From assembly GCF_900172255.1 (NCBI RefSeq), contig NZ_FWFU01000002.1:744001-808000 (forward strand): a DNA stretch of 64,000 bases, in the 5' to 3' direction. The notes beneath the pieces were generated by a model that saw nothing but the letters and a program-made list of their open reading frames with translations, ran no database searches and was not told the DNA's origin. A program made the position numbers and the translations under genes. Every line of letters starts with the position of its first letter. Position 1 is the first letter of the stretch. The DNA is from Roseovarius halotolerans. GTDB lineage: Bacteria > Pseudomonadota > Alphaproteobacteria > Rhodobacterales > Rhodobacteraceae. This document shows positions 8,285 through 16,217 of this stretch, one piece after another.

Positions 8285-9259
8285 ATGTCCAATACGTCGC
8301 CCAACCTTTCCTTGCCCTATATCCTGCCGTCTCAGGCGCAAAAACACGTCACGCATAACGAGGCGCTGCGCATCCTGGACACGCTTGCGCAGCTGTCGGT
8401 GCTGGCGGCGGACCTGACCGCGCCGCCCGCAAGCCCGGCGCAGGGGGATCGCTATATCGTGGCGAGTGGCGCGAGCGGTGACTGGGCGGGACAGGATGGT
8501 GCGGTGGCCAGCTTTTTCGGTGGGGGCTGGATCTTTCATGAGGCGGCGCCGGGGTGGCTGGCGCATGACCGTGCGGCGGGGCGAATCCTGCATTTCGACG
8601 GAACCGGGTGGTTGCCGCTGCCGGGGCCTCAGGTGCTCGAGAATATCGAGCGCGCGGGCGTGAACGCCACGGCCGATGGAATCACGCGGTTCAGCGTGCG
8701 ATCCGAAGCGAGCCTGTTCAGCCATGAAGGTGCGGGGCATCAGCTGAAGATCAACAAGGCCGGTGAGGCGGACACCGCGAGCCTGCTGTTCCAGACCGAT
8801 TTCGAGGGACGCGCCGAGCTTGGGCTGGCCGGGCAGGACGACTTCTCGATCAAGGTGTCGCCGGATGGCAGCGGCTGGACCACCGCGATGAGCGTCGAAC
8901 CCGCGCGGGGGATCTGCCGGATGCCATGCCTGCAATCGGGGATCATCGAGATCGCCAACGACAATGTGGGCACGATCACGCCGCCGGGGGCGGGGGGGTT
9001 CCTGTTCCTGACGATCGTGGATTCGGTTTATTCGCAGGCCCCGCATTCGGGCATTTTCGTCTATGATACGGGGCTGACCCCGTTGTTGCAGAGCATGACG
9101 CTGGCGTCGTCGATGACCAATCTGGGAACGACGATCCTGACGGGAACGAGCGGCACCTCGGGGCGCAGTTCGGTCGCGGTGGGGCCGGGTGTTATCATGA
9201 TCGAGAACCGTTTCGGATCTCAGCGGCAATACTCCTACACATTCATCGGCAGCGACTGA
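8285..9259 (+). CDS. DUF2793 domain-containing protein
   Basis: A 324-residue protein that opens with the DUF2793 hallmark LSLPYILPSQAQKHVTHNEALRILD, followed by PAQGDRYIVASGASGDWAGQDG and LPLPGPQ. DUF2793 is common in Rhodobacteraceae, often in phage-like or gene-transfer-agent-like structural proteins and next to surface genes. Its biochemical role is unknown. The C-terminal half (from about residue 120) is strand-rich with many Thr/Ser/Gly, consistent with a fibre-like or receptor-binding fold. It sits alone between the RTX gene and a glycosyltransferase, with no phage genes beside it, so a link to the cell surface is more likely than a prophage remnant. Confidence 0.75.
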   Translation: MSNTSPNLSLPYILPSQAQKHVTHNEALRILDTLAQLSVLAADLTAPPASPAQGDRYIVASGASGDWAGQDGAVASFFGGGWIFHEAAPGWLAHDRAAGRILHFDGTGWLPLPGPQVLENIERAGVNATADGITRFSVRSEASLFSHEGAGHQLKINKAGEADTASLLFQTDFEGRAELGLAGQDDFSIKVSPDGSGWTTAMSVEPARGICRMPCLQSGIIEIANDNVGTITPPGAGGFLFLTIVDSVYSQAPHSGIFVYDTGLTPLLQSMTLASSMTNLGTTILTGTSGTSGRSSVAVGPGVIMIENRFGSQRQYSYTFIGSD

Positions 9260-9315
9260 CGGACCGGATTCAGCGCCCGGGCGCGACGACGCAGCCGTGG
9301 ACGACCTAAAGGCGT

Positions 9316-9335
9316 TTGCTATAGGGTTATAGCAA
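9316..9335. promoter_or_regulatory. 8-bp inverted repeat upstream of a glycosyltransferase (candidate operator)
   Basis: TTGCTATA (9316-9323) and TATAGCAA (9328-9335) form a perfect inverted repeat with the spacer GGGT, unusually AT-rich for this GC-rich region. It is 25 bases before the chosen start of the glycosyltransferase-sulfotransferase pair. An operator or a promoter -10 region within it is possible. Confidence 0.4.
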
Positions 9336-9360
9336 GTAAAAGTTGTTCGAGGTGTTGCGA

Positions 9361-10143
9361 GTGTCGGGTCGGGTATCGTGTGAAGATCACATTCTCTGCG
9401 TCGCCGTGTCGACGGTCGGGACGGGCCTGCATGGCATCGTGTTGCCGCCGCCTTCGCCACGGCTGAGGTTTCTGGTGCTGGTTCAGACGCCAGTGCCTGA
9501 CGGGGGCGATCCCTTTGAGGTGCGCGGGGATGTCGAGACCCTGTGGTTGGACACGGTCGGGCTGTCGCAGAGCCGCAATGCGGCGTTGCTGCATGGCAAA
9601 AGCGCATTCCTGGCCTTTGCGGATGACGATATGCGGCTTGATCCCGGTGGGCTGATGCGGCTTGCGGATCATCTGGCTGCAAATCCCGACCTGGATTTTG
9701 CGGCCGGGTGGCGCGAAGGCCGTTTGCCGGTCAGGGGCGCGCGGGCAGAGCGGCACCGGCTGACCCTGCGCAACAGTGGCCGCGTCTGTGCGCCTGAGCT
9801 GATGATAAGGCGCAGCGCGGTGACGGAGCGGGGCATTTCTTTTGACACCGGTTTCGGGAAAGGCGCACGATACGCGCTTGGCGAGGATTACGTGTTTGTC
9901 GCAGACATGCTGCGCGCCGGGTTGCGCGGCGAGGCGCTGCCGGTGGTGGTGGGCGCGCATGAGGGCCAGAGCAGCGGCGAAATCTGGCACGATACCGCGA
10001 TATTGCAGGCGCGGCTGGCCGTGCAGAGGCGGGTCTTCGGGCGATTGGCGCCGCTGGTATATCCTCTTTACGCGCTGAAGCATCGGCGCGATCTTGGGGG
10101 GATACGCGCGACGTTGCGGTTCGCGTTGGGGCGTGCGGGATGA
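9361..10143 (+). CDS. Glycosyltransferase family 2-like protein
   Basis: About 260 residues with a GT-A-like layout. An N-terminal strand (ILCVAVSTVG) is followed by a helix with LSQSRNAALLHG, which corresponds to the SxARNxG region of GT2 enzymes. The metal-binding AFADDDMRLDPGGL motif and a late acidic GEDYVFVADMLRAG motif are present. The GTG at 9361 is preferred because a GAGG lies 8 bases upstream; TTG at 9343 is an alternative. Its stop overlaps the next start (ATGA), so it is translationally coupled to the sulfotransferase. The pair probably adds and sulfates a sugar of the surface glycan. Confidence 0.7.
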   Translation: MSGRVSCEDHILCVAVSTVGTGLHGIVLPPPSPRLRFLVLVQTPVPDGGDPFEVRGDVETLWLDTVGLSQSRNAALLHGKSAFLAFADDDMRLDPGGLMRLADHLAANPDLDFAAGWREGRLPVRGARAERHRLTLRNSGRVCAPELMIRRSAVTERGISFDTGFGKGARYALGEDYVFVADMLRAGLRGEALPVVVGAHEGQSSGEIWHDTAILQARLAVQRRVFGRLAPLVYPLYALKHRRDLGGIRATLRFALGRAG

Positions 10144-10865
10144 TCGGCGGGTTTGCAAGGCGCTTGTGGCGCAGGCCCGCCAGTGGCCACAATCCGCGCC
10201 ATGTGATCCTGTTGCCGCGCCACGGGATCGCTTATGTCCGGGTGCCCAAAGCGGCCAATTCATCGGTCAAGGCGGCACTGGCGCTGGCTTTCAGGCTGCG
10301 CAGCAAGGTGGATGCGCCGGTGTCGCAGGACCGGTTCTGGAACCACGTGGCCGAGGGCGAGGCCTTGCGGCTGACGCCGGGGAGGTTCGTGAGCGGCGCA
10401 TATGCCGCGCGATGCTGGACGTTTACCTTTGTGCGTCATCCGGTGGCGCGGCTTTACTCGTGCTGGAACAACAAGGTGATCGAGAACGACGGCCTGAGCC
10501 CGGCCTTCGAGCGAATGGGCGTGCGCCCCGGCATGAGCTTTGCCGATTTCGTGCGCGCGGTCGAAGACACGCCGGATGATCGGGCCGATATCCATGTCTG
10601 TTCGCAAGCCGCGATCCTGGAGTTTCGCGGGCGATTGGTGGCGGATTTCGTCGGCCGGCTGGAAACCATCGACGCGGATTGGGCGCGGATCAGTGATGAG
10701 ATCGAGGCCCGGACCGGCGTTGCGCTTGGGCCGATGCGGCGCAGGAATGTGCGGGGCATGGCGATGCCCGGTATCGCCGAGGACCTGCCGGATGACGTGC
10801 TGGAGCGGATCGCGCGGCGATATGAGAGGGATTTCGCTCTGTTTTATCCGCAGGATGGCGCTTGA
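10140..10865 (+). CDS. Sulfotransferase family 2 (carbohydrate type)
   Basis: A 241-residue protein with the two PAPS-binding elements of the family 2 carbohydrate sulfotransferases: the 5'-phosphosulfate loop YVRVPKAANSSVKAAL (about 32-47) and the 3'-phosphate region FTFVRHPVARLYSCW (about 97-111). These enzymes transfer sulfate from 3'-phosphoadenylyl sulfate to a sugar hydroxyl. It overlaps the preceding glycosyltransferase by 4 bases. With the capsule exporter nearby, a sulfated surface polysaccharide is the likely product, but the acceptor is unknown. Confidence 0.8.
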   Translation: MIGGFARRLWRRPASGHNPRHVILLPRHGIAYVRVPKAANSSVKAALALAFRLRSKVDAPVSQDRFWNHVAEGEALRLTPGRFVSGAYAARCWTFTFVRHPVARLYSCWNNKVIENDGLSPAFERMGVRPGMSFADFVRAVEDTPDDRADIHVCSQAAILEFRGRLVADFVGRLETIDADWARISDEIEARTGVALGPMRRRNVRGMAMPGIAEDLPDDVLERIARRYERDFALFYPQDGA

Positions 10866-10903
10866 CCGCAAAACCCCGCTTGTCGAGTGGGCGAACGTAT
10901 TGC

Positions 10904-13309
10904 TCAATTCAGTTTCGAATCTCTGGCGTTACTTCTTTGCTGAAGCAATTCGGCAGCGCGGGCGACGGCGTTCTCCTTGGGCCATGGCGCATCGGGCGCG
11001 GCTGACCGGGCTGCTGGCAGGTCTGGCCTGATGATCCGGGAATTCCATGTGATCCGGTCGAAATCCTTGTCGCTGTCACCCAGCCGCAATCCGAGAGCCT
11101 CGGGGGATACCCCGAGCAACCAGCACTCTGTTCCGACCGCTGCGGCGATTTCATATGAGCTTGAGCTGATACCGATCACGAGATCGAGCTGGGATGTCAC
11201 CGCGGCCACGGTTTCGAGATCATTGCGCCAATCGACATCATCCAGAAGGCGGATACCGTTGCTCTTGCAGAATGCCGCTTCGTCCTCTGAAATGTCGTAT
11301 TGCAGGCTGTAGAGGACGGCACCCTTGACCTCGAGGAGCGGCGCAAGCTGTTCGATCTTGAGGTATTGCCGCGACCGGCGCGCATTCTGCAACGCGCTGC
11401 GCCATATCAAGCCGACCTTCAGAGGCGCGGCGGCGCCGTTGGCCCTGAATCTCATGCGGGATTTCCATTTGCGGACCAGTTTCTGATCGGGCTTCAGAAA
11501 GGCGCCGGTGCCTGCGCCCTCGGTGCATGGGGCGCCGCCCGGCTGGCGCAGCCAGCGACCTGCCACGAGATCCTGCTGGAAGCGCAGGCGATCAAATGTG
11601 GGAATCCGGTCGAACAGATCCTGCGAGATGATGCGGGCAAAATCCACGTTGTCGATCCCGCTTCTGTTGTCTTCGACCTTGATGGGCAGGTCGGGCCATC
11701 GCCTTGTGACAGCGATGAATTCATGCCGGGGGAAGCTTCGGGAGAGGAGCCCGTGCAAGCGTGGCTCACAAGTGATGACGGCCCTGCAGTTTTCAGGGAG
11801 CATCCGGTAGCCATAGGCATAGCGCACTTCATCGCTGACTCCGTCATCGCCAAGCACGAGAACCGATTTCTGCTCGAGATCCGCGAGTTCGGGTTTTTCG
11901 AGAACATTGTATTGCGCCGGGAACTTGGTGGCGAGATAGACGCAGGTCTGCTTTTGCAGCTTGGCCCTGTATCCTTCCATATATTGCCCCTTGAACCACA
12001 TGACCTGACCCGCTTCGACGTCATGGAAACCGGACCGCCCCAGTTTGTCCCGGCGCGTGAAGACCGGGTTGTGTTCATTGCGATAGCGGATCAGCTCATC
12101 GGGCCCGCTCATTTCCGGATAGCGTTCCAGTCCGATCTGAAGAAGCGTTCGGTAGGCAAGCACTTGTTGCGGAGCCTCTTTCACGACGAGCTTGAGGTCA
12201 GCCTCGCTTTGCGCACTGTTGCCCGCGGCATGATGCGCGAGACCCCGCACGAGAAATGCCAGAACCGGTCCGTTTTCCCGTTCTATGTGCGTATCCAGAA
12301 TGGCGAGTGCGGCATCGACCTCGTCAAGTGAAAGAAGAACCCATGCTCTCTGGACCGGATCGAGGCGCGTGATGTTCTCGGCCGGGGCGTCATCGGAAGC
12401 GAGCCTTATCATTTCCTGTGCGAATTCCTCGGCGTCGGGACGGTGTTGGCGCAGGCGCTGCACCATCTCCGCAACCTGGCGTGTCACAAGTTTTTCGTGT
12501 CTTGCGATCTCGAACGCGTTGGCGAGGCGGGCGTCATCCTGATCGATCCAGGCGCAGGTCGCTTCGAGCACAAACAGCTTGCCTGAGCGGCGGAAGCGGG
12601 GATGGTAGAGCTGCAAAAAGGCCTTGAGCTTGGCCAGCATGTTGCTCTCATAGAGATGCTGGGCGTAGATCTCGGCGAGAAGCTGGTGGCTGGGAAGCGT
12701 CCGGAAAAGGATATCGCTGAATTCCATGAATTCCGCGTCGGAATGGCCGTGCCGATACAGCCGATAATATTCCACAGTCGCTTCGAGTATGTGCTCGGGA
12801 AATGCCGCGCGGCGCCTCTGTACGAGATCGAGAGCTTTGCGCGTGTCGCCCTGCGCCTGCGCAAGCCTTGCTGCGGTGATCAGGTAGAGCCGGAACCCGT
12901 TCTGGCTCAGGTCGCGGACCTGCATGCGGTCCAAGGAAGCGGCGGCGTGCTCGTATTTACCCATTGCCAGATAGAGGTCCGCAAGAGCATGCCAATGCTT
13001 GTTTACGCGCATCGGATCGGGAATCAGTTCGAGTGACGAGAGGGCGGAACGGAGATAGCCTCTTCCCTGAAAATCCTTTGAAACCTTTAGCAGCAGCTCG
13101 CGGGATTCCTTTTCCGAGGGGCTCGGTGCGGGAGGATTGGGCGGTGGGCCTGGTCGAACCGCTGCGATTTTCGGCGCGGGAGGGCGCGGCGCGGGGCCTG
13201 GTTTCAGCGGCGCGGGTTTGGGCGGCGGCGGGACCAACTTGTTGATCGCCGGTTTCAAGAGAGACCTGAGTCTGCGCTTCGCGCTGGCGGTTGCGTCAAT
13301 CATGGGCAT
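10904..13309 (-). CDS. TPR protein with a C-terminal GT9/GT41-like glycosyltransferase domain
   Basis: An 801-residue protein. Residues 1-25 are basic, 26-70 are proline-rich (VPPPPKPAPLKPGPAPRPP and similar), and about 75-430 are helical pairs of TPR type, for example HWHALADLYLAMGKYEHAAASLDRM. From about 600 a GT-B-like C-terminal domain appears: KVGLIWRSALQNARRSRQYLKI, LYSLQYDISEDEAAF, and LDLVIGISSSSYEIAAAVGTECWLL. That last block matches the nucleotide-binding part of heptosyltransferases (GT9) and of bacterial OGT-like proteins. It lies between the sulfotransferase (convergent) and pseI, and may be a glycosyltransferase of the surface glycan. The function is inferred from fold only. Confidence 0.65.
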   Translation of the reverse strand: MPMIDATASAKRRLRSLLKPAINKLVPPPPKPAPLKPGPAPRPPAPKIAAVRPGPPPNPPAPSPSEKESRELLLKVSKDFQGRGYLRSALSSLELIPDPMRVNKHWHALADLYLAMGKYEHAAASLDRMQVRDLSQNGFRLYLITAARLAQAQGDTRKALDLVQRRRAAFPEHILEATVEYYRLYRHGHSDAEFMEFSDILFRTLPSHQLLAEIYAQHLYESNMLAKLKAFLQLYHPRFRRSGKLFVLEATCAWIDQDDARLANAFEIARHEKLVTRQVAEMVQRLRQHRPDAEEFAQEMIRLASDDAPAENITRLDPVQRAWVLLSLDEVDAALAILDTHIERENGPVLAFLVRGLAHHAAGNSAQSEADLKLVVKEAPQQVLAYRTLLQIGLERYPEMSGPDELIRYRNEHNPVFTRRDKLGRSGFHDVEAGQVMWFKGQYMEGYRAKLQKQTCVYLATKFPAQYNVLEKPELADLEQKSVLVLGDDGVSDEVRYAYGYRMLPENCRAVITCEPRLHGLLSRSFPRHEFIAVTRRWPDLPIKVEDNRSGIDNVDFARIISQDLFDRIPTFDRLRFQQDLVAGRWLRQPGGAPCTEGAGTGAFLKPDQKLVRKWKSRMRFRANGAAAPLKVGLIWRSALQNARRSRQYLKIEQLAPLLEVKGAVLYSLQYDISEDEAAFCKSNGIRLLDDVDWRNDLETVAAVTSQLDLVIGISSSSYEIAAAVGTECWLLGVSPEALGLRLGDSDKDFDRITWNSRIIRPDLPAARSAAPDAPWPKENAVARAAELLQQRSNARDSKLN

Positions 13310-13375
13310 TTCTCACGGTTGGTGGAAAGAACGTGTTCACGCGGTGAGGCTTGGCATGGGACGCCGCGACACCAC

Positions 13376-14425
13376 TCATTGCGCCACCAGCCCCCATGAG
13401 AGCGGCGTTCCGGCCTTGATGTGGGTGCTGGCGCGGCTTTGGAGGAGTGAATCATAGTGGCGGGTGTGCAGCCCGGTCGCGGGGCGGATGGAGCGCAGGT
13501 TCTCGGGGGTGAAGGGCGTGCCGGCGGGGATGTCGCGGACGGCGAAGAGCGATCGGCGAAAATCGCGCGAGCGCATCTCCTGGGTGGTCGGCTCATAGCG
13601 GATCTGTCCGATGGCCCTTTCGGCGGCGCGGACATCGGCGACCATCGCGGCGAATTCCTGCGGCTCCATCGAGAAGGCCGAATCCGGGCCGCCATCGGCG
13701 CGCGACAAGGTGAGGTGCTTTTCGATCACGCAGCCACCCAGCACGGTTGCCGCGACCGGCGCGATGCTGCCGGGCGTGTGATCCGAGAGCCCGACAACGG
13801 TGCCGAACAGCTGTGCCATATGCGGCAGGGTGGCGAGGTTGGCCTCGTCGATGGGTGCGGGATAGGCGGCGGTGCATTTGAGCAGGATGATCTGATCGCA
13901 GCCCGCTGCGCGGGCGGTCTGCACCGCTTCGTCGATTTCGGACAGGGTGCCCATCCCGGTCGAGATGATCATCGGCTTGCCCAGTCCGGCGACACGGCGA
14001 ATGAGCGGGATATCCACCAGTTCGCTGGACGCGATCTTGTAGGCGGGCACGTCGAGGCTTTCCAGAAACTCGATGGCGGTCGCATCGAAGGGGGTGGAAA
14101 AGGCGAGGAGCCCGAGGTTGCGCGCATGGTCCATCAGGGGTTTGTGCCAGGCCCAGGGCAGGCTGGCCTCTTGATAGAGCTGGTAGAGGGTCTTGCCCTC
14201 CCAGATCGTGCCGTCGACGCGAAATTCGGCTGAATCAGAGTCGAATGTCAGGGTGTCTGCGGTGTAAGTCTGCAGCTTGATCGCATCCGCGCCGGCATCG
14301 GCGGCGGCTTCGACGATGCGCTTGGCGCGCGCGAGGTCGTGGTTATGGTTGGCCGAGAGCTCGGCGATGATGAAACTGGGATGACCGGGGCCGATGGGGC
14401 GGTTTGCGATGGTGATCGTATCCAT
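13376..14425 (-). CDS. pseI: Pseudaminic acid synthase
   Basis: A 349-residue NeuB-family enzyme. PseI condenses 2,4-diacetamido-2,4,6-trideoxy-L-altrose with PEP to pseudaminic acid. Visible blocks are FIIAELSANHNHD, AIKLQTYTADTLT, YKIASSELVDIPL, MIISTGMGTLSEI, LLKCTAAYPAP, VGLSDHTPG and VIEKHLTLSRADGGPDSAFS. A SAF/antifreeze-like C-terminal domain follows (RRSLFAVRDIPAGTPFTPENLRSIRPATGLH). The WEGKTLYQLYQEASLPWAWH segment is characteristic of PseI rather than NeuB. The ATG at 14425 is chosen because GAGGAA sits 7 bases before it. It is the last gene of the pse operon, starting 18 bases after pseG. Confidence 0.92.
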   Translation of the reverse strand: MDTITIANRPIGPGHPSFIIAELSANHNHDLARAKRIVEAAADAGADAIKLQTYTADTLTFDSDSAEFRVDGTIWEGKTLYQLYQEASLPWAWHKPLMDHARNLGLLAFSTPFDATAIEFLESLDVPAYKIASSELVDIPLIRRVAGLGKPMIISTGMGTLSEIDEAVQTARAAGCDQIILLKCTAAYPAPIDEANLATLPHMAQLFGTVVGLSDHTPGSIAPVAATVLGGCVIEKHLTLSRADGGPDSAFSMEPQEFAAMVADVRAAERAIGQIRYEPTTQEMRSRDFRRSLFAVRDIPAGTPFTPENLRSIRPATGLHTRHYDSLLQSRASTHIKAGTPLSWGLVAQ

Positions 14426-14443
14426 GGCGTCATTCCTCATGTC

Positions 14444-15508
14444 TTACCGATTGGCGGCCAGCGCATCGCACAGGATGCGGGCCATGTTGCGCGCGCCGTC
14501 GGCGCCGCTCAGCTGCGCGGCACGTTCCGACAGAAAGGCAAGATCGCCGGGGGCGTTCCTGAACAGCGACAGATGAGCGGTGAGGGTCCGGGCGTCATGC
14601 CCGTGGCGCAGGTCGATGACCAGAGCGGCACGTTCGCGTGCCATGACGCGGCCCACATGCAGCTGATTGTCGGCGACGACCAGGAGGATCGAGGGCAGGC
14701 CAAGCATGTTGCGCTCCCATGTCATGGTGCCGCCTGCCCCGATTCCAAGATCGGCCCGGCACATGAGCTCGGCCACGTCGGGTGTGTCCACATGCAGGGC
14801 GACGCGCGGGCCAAGCCGCGCGGCCGCAGACCGAAGGCGAGGAAGTTCAGGTGAAACAGAGCCTGATATCACGTCAATCGCCACATCGGGAAGCGTCGCG
14901 GCCGTCACGTTCAGCAGCGAATGGGTCAGGCCCTGCGGATCGGTTCCGCCCATTGCGATCAGCACCCGGTCGAGCCGGTCGCCGCGTGCCTTGCGGGCTT
15001 TCAGGCAGGTGTCTCGCCGCTGATGGAATTCGGGCCTGACGATCTGGTAGTCGCGACCCAGATGGATCGCGGTCTGCGGGGGCACCAGGCTGGCATAATC
15101 GGCGGGGCTGCGGCCAAGATTGATGTCGAACAGGATGTCCCAGTCGAGCGGACGGTTGGCCAGATCGTCGATGCCCGAAAGATGCGGGGCGATGCTTCGA
15201 TAGAGCTGGTGATCCGTGGCATTGAGCCCGTAGTGATCGAAGAAGACGCCAGCAATCCCTTGCGGGTAGCGGTCTGCGAGCAGCGTGCGCGCGCCCGCCT
15301 CGTCGGTGACGGGGTGCACCGCAGCGAAGGAATGGAGCGCGTCCGGGAAGATCTCGGACGCCTCGGGATTGCACAGGAGAACCGGGGCAAGCCCGCCCCT
15401 GCGCAGGTGATCCGCAAGCAACCCGACGCGGCGGATATGGCCCGATCCGATTGCGGCGGAGCCGTCGGCGCGGATCGCGATGATCGGGGCGTTGTTCATG
15501 TCAGCCAT
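14444..15508 (-). CDS. pseG: UDP-2,4-diacetamido-2,4,6-trideoxy-beta-L-altropyranose hydrolase
   Basis: A 354-residue GT-B-fold nucleotide-sugar hydrolase that removes UDP from the bacillosamine-type altrose intermediate before PseI acts. The N-terminal block IRADGSAAIGSGHIRRVGLLADHL carries the GxGHxxR signature with the catalytic His, and FFDHYGLNATDHQLY follows. The C-terminal UDP-binding part includes VLIAMGGTDPQGLT and DLGIGAGGTMTWERNMLGLPSILLVVADNQ. The ATG at 15508 overlaps the stop of the VOC-ACP gene; a second ATG at 15499 is possible. Confidence 0.92.
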   Translation of the reverse strand: MADMNNAPIIAIRADGSAAIGSGHIRRVGLLADHLRRGGLAPVLLCNPEASEIFPDALHSFAAVHPVTDEAGARTLLADRYPQGIAGVFFDHYGLNATDHQLYRSIAPHLSGIDDLANRPLDWDILFDINLGRSPADYASLVPPQTAIHLGRDYQIVRPEFHQRRDTCLKARKARGDRLDRVLIAMGGTDPQGLTHSLLNVTAATLPDVAIDVISGSVSPELPRLRSAAARLGPRVALHVDTPDVAELMCRADLGIGAGGTMTWERNMLGLPSILLVVADNQLHVGRVMARERAALVIDLRHGHDARTLTAHLSLFRNAPGDLAFLSERAAQLSGADGARNMARILCDALAANR

Positions 15509-16202
15509 CGGAGATGTCTCCGATCGCGGCGAGGAAGGCGTCGTAGCTTCTGAGTTCGCCCAGCATATAGGAGGGCAGTGTCACATCGAGGCGGCGCTCG
15601 ACCTCCATAATGAGGCGCATGTGTTGAAGGGAATCCCAGCGGTCGACCTGATCGGCGCGCCAATGAGCGGGATCGGTGGGCAGCGCCCCGGCAAAGATGC
15701 TGGCGAAGGCGTCTTGCAGCGCCTGCACGGTGTCAGGGTCAGCGCCGGCGGCAGGGGTTGCATCGAGCGGCGGCGCGAGGGTGCCATAGGCCTCGACCAG
15801 TTCAAAAAGGCCATGCGCGGGATGTTTCAGGAAGGCGACGCGCCGTCCGTCACAGGCATCGTCGGGCTTTGCTGGCGCGACGATGTGACAACCCGATCGC
15901 CCGGCAATGGCCAGCGCGGCGTCGAGATCGGCAACGGCATGGCAAAGGTGAGAGGCACCGCCTCCGCCTGCGACATGGGCGGCGATGGGCGAGTCGCCGT
16001 CTTGGGGCAGGCCGCGGATACCGACGCAGAGGTCACCCCCGAAGCCGACGAAGAGGAAATGCACCTTCTGCGCCGCGTTCCAGCCGGGGCCGCGCAAGAT
16101 GCGCGCATTGGGCATGGCGAGGTAATGCCGGGCTGTATCGTGGAAACGGTCGGTGGTGATGGCGACATGGTCGACCCAGAGCACGCCGATCTCTGCAAAC
16201 AT
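15501..16202 (-). CDS. VOC-domain / acyl carrier protein fusion
   Basis: A 233-residue two-domain protein. Residues 1-145 have the vicinal-oxygen-chelate fold: WVDHVAITTD with the first metal His, GGGASHLCHAVADLDAAL with a second His, and a terminal GLFELVEAYG with a Glu ligand. This resembles methylmalonyl-CoA epimerase and glyoxalase relatives. After an Ala/Pro linker, residues 155-230 form an acyl carrier protein domain with the phosphopantetheine site DRWDSLQHMRL (Ser near 188). The gene lies between the PseH-FkbH fusion (15 bases upstream) and pseG (8-base overlap), so it belongs to the pse operon. I infer that the ACP carries a small acyl group loaded by the FkbH domain and that the VOC domain acts on that group, perhaps as an epimerase. 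Confidence 0.8.
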   Translation of the reverse strand: MFAEIGVLWVDHVAITTDRFHDTARHYLAMPNARILRGPGWNAAQKVHFLFVGFGGDLCVGIRGLPQDGDSPIAAHVAGGGGASHLCHAVADLDAALAIAGRSGCHIVAPAKPDDACDGRRVAFLKHPAHGLFELVEAYGTLAPPLDATPAAGADPDTVQALQDAFASIFAGALPTDPAHWRADQVDRWDSLQHMRLIMEVERRLDVTLPSYMLGELRSYDAFLAAIGDISDG

Positions 16203-16217
16203 CTTGAACCTCGCAAA

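Noticed and set aside
8141..9682. A 513-codon minus-strand frame over the DUF2793 and glycosyltransferase genes
   Set aside because: Composition is Arg/Pro/His-rich with no motifs, and it is antisense to two recognisable genes.
11300..12331. A 343-codon plus-strand frame inside the TPR/GT gene
   Set aside because: It mirrors the codon pattern of the opposite strand and shows no domain features.
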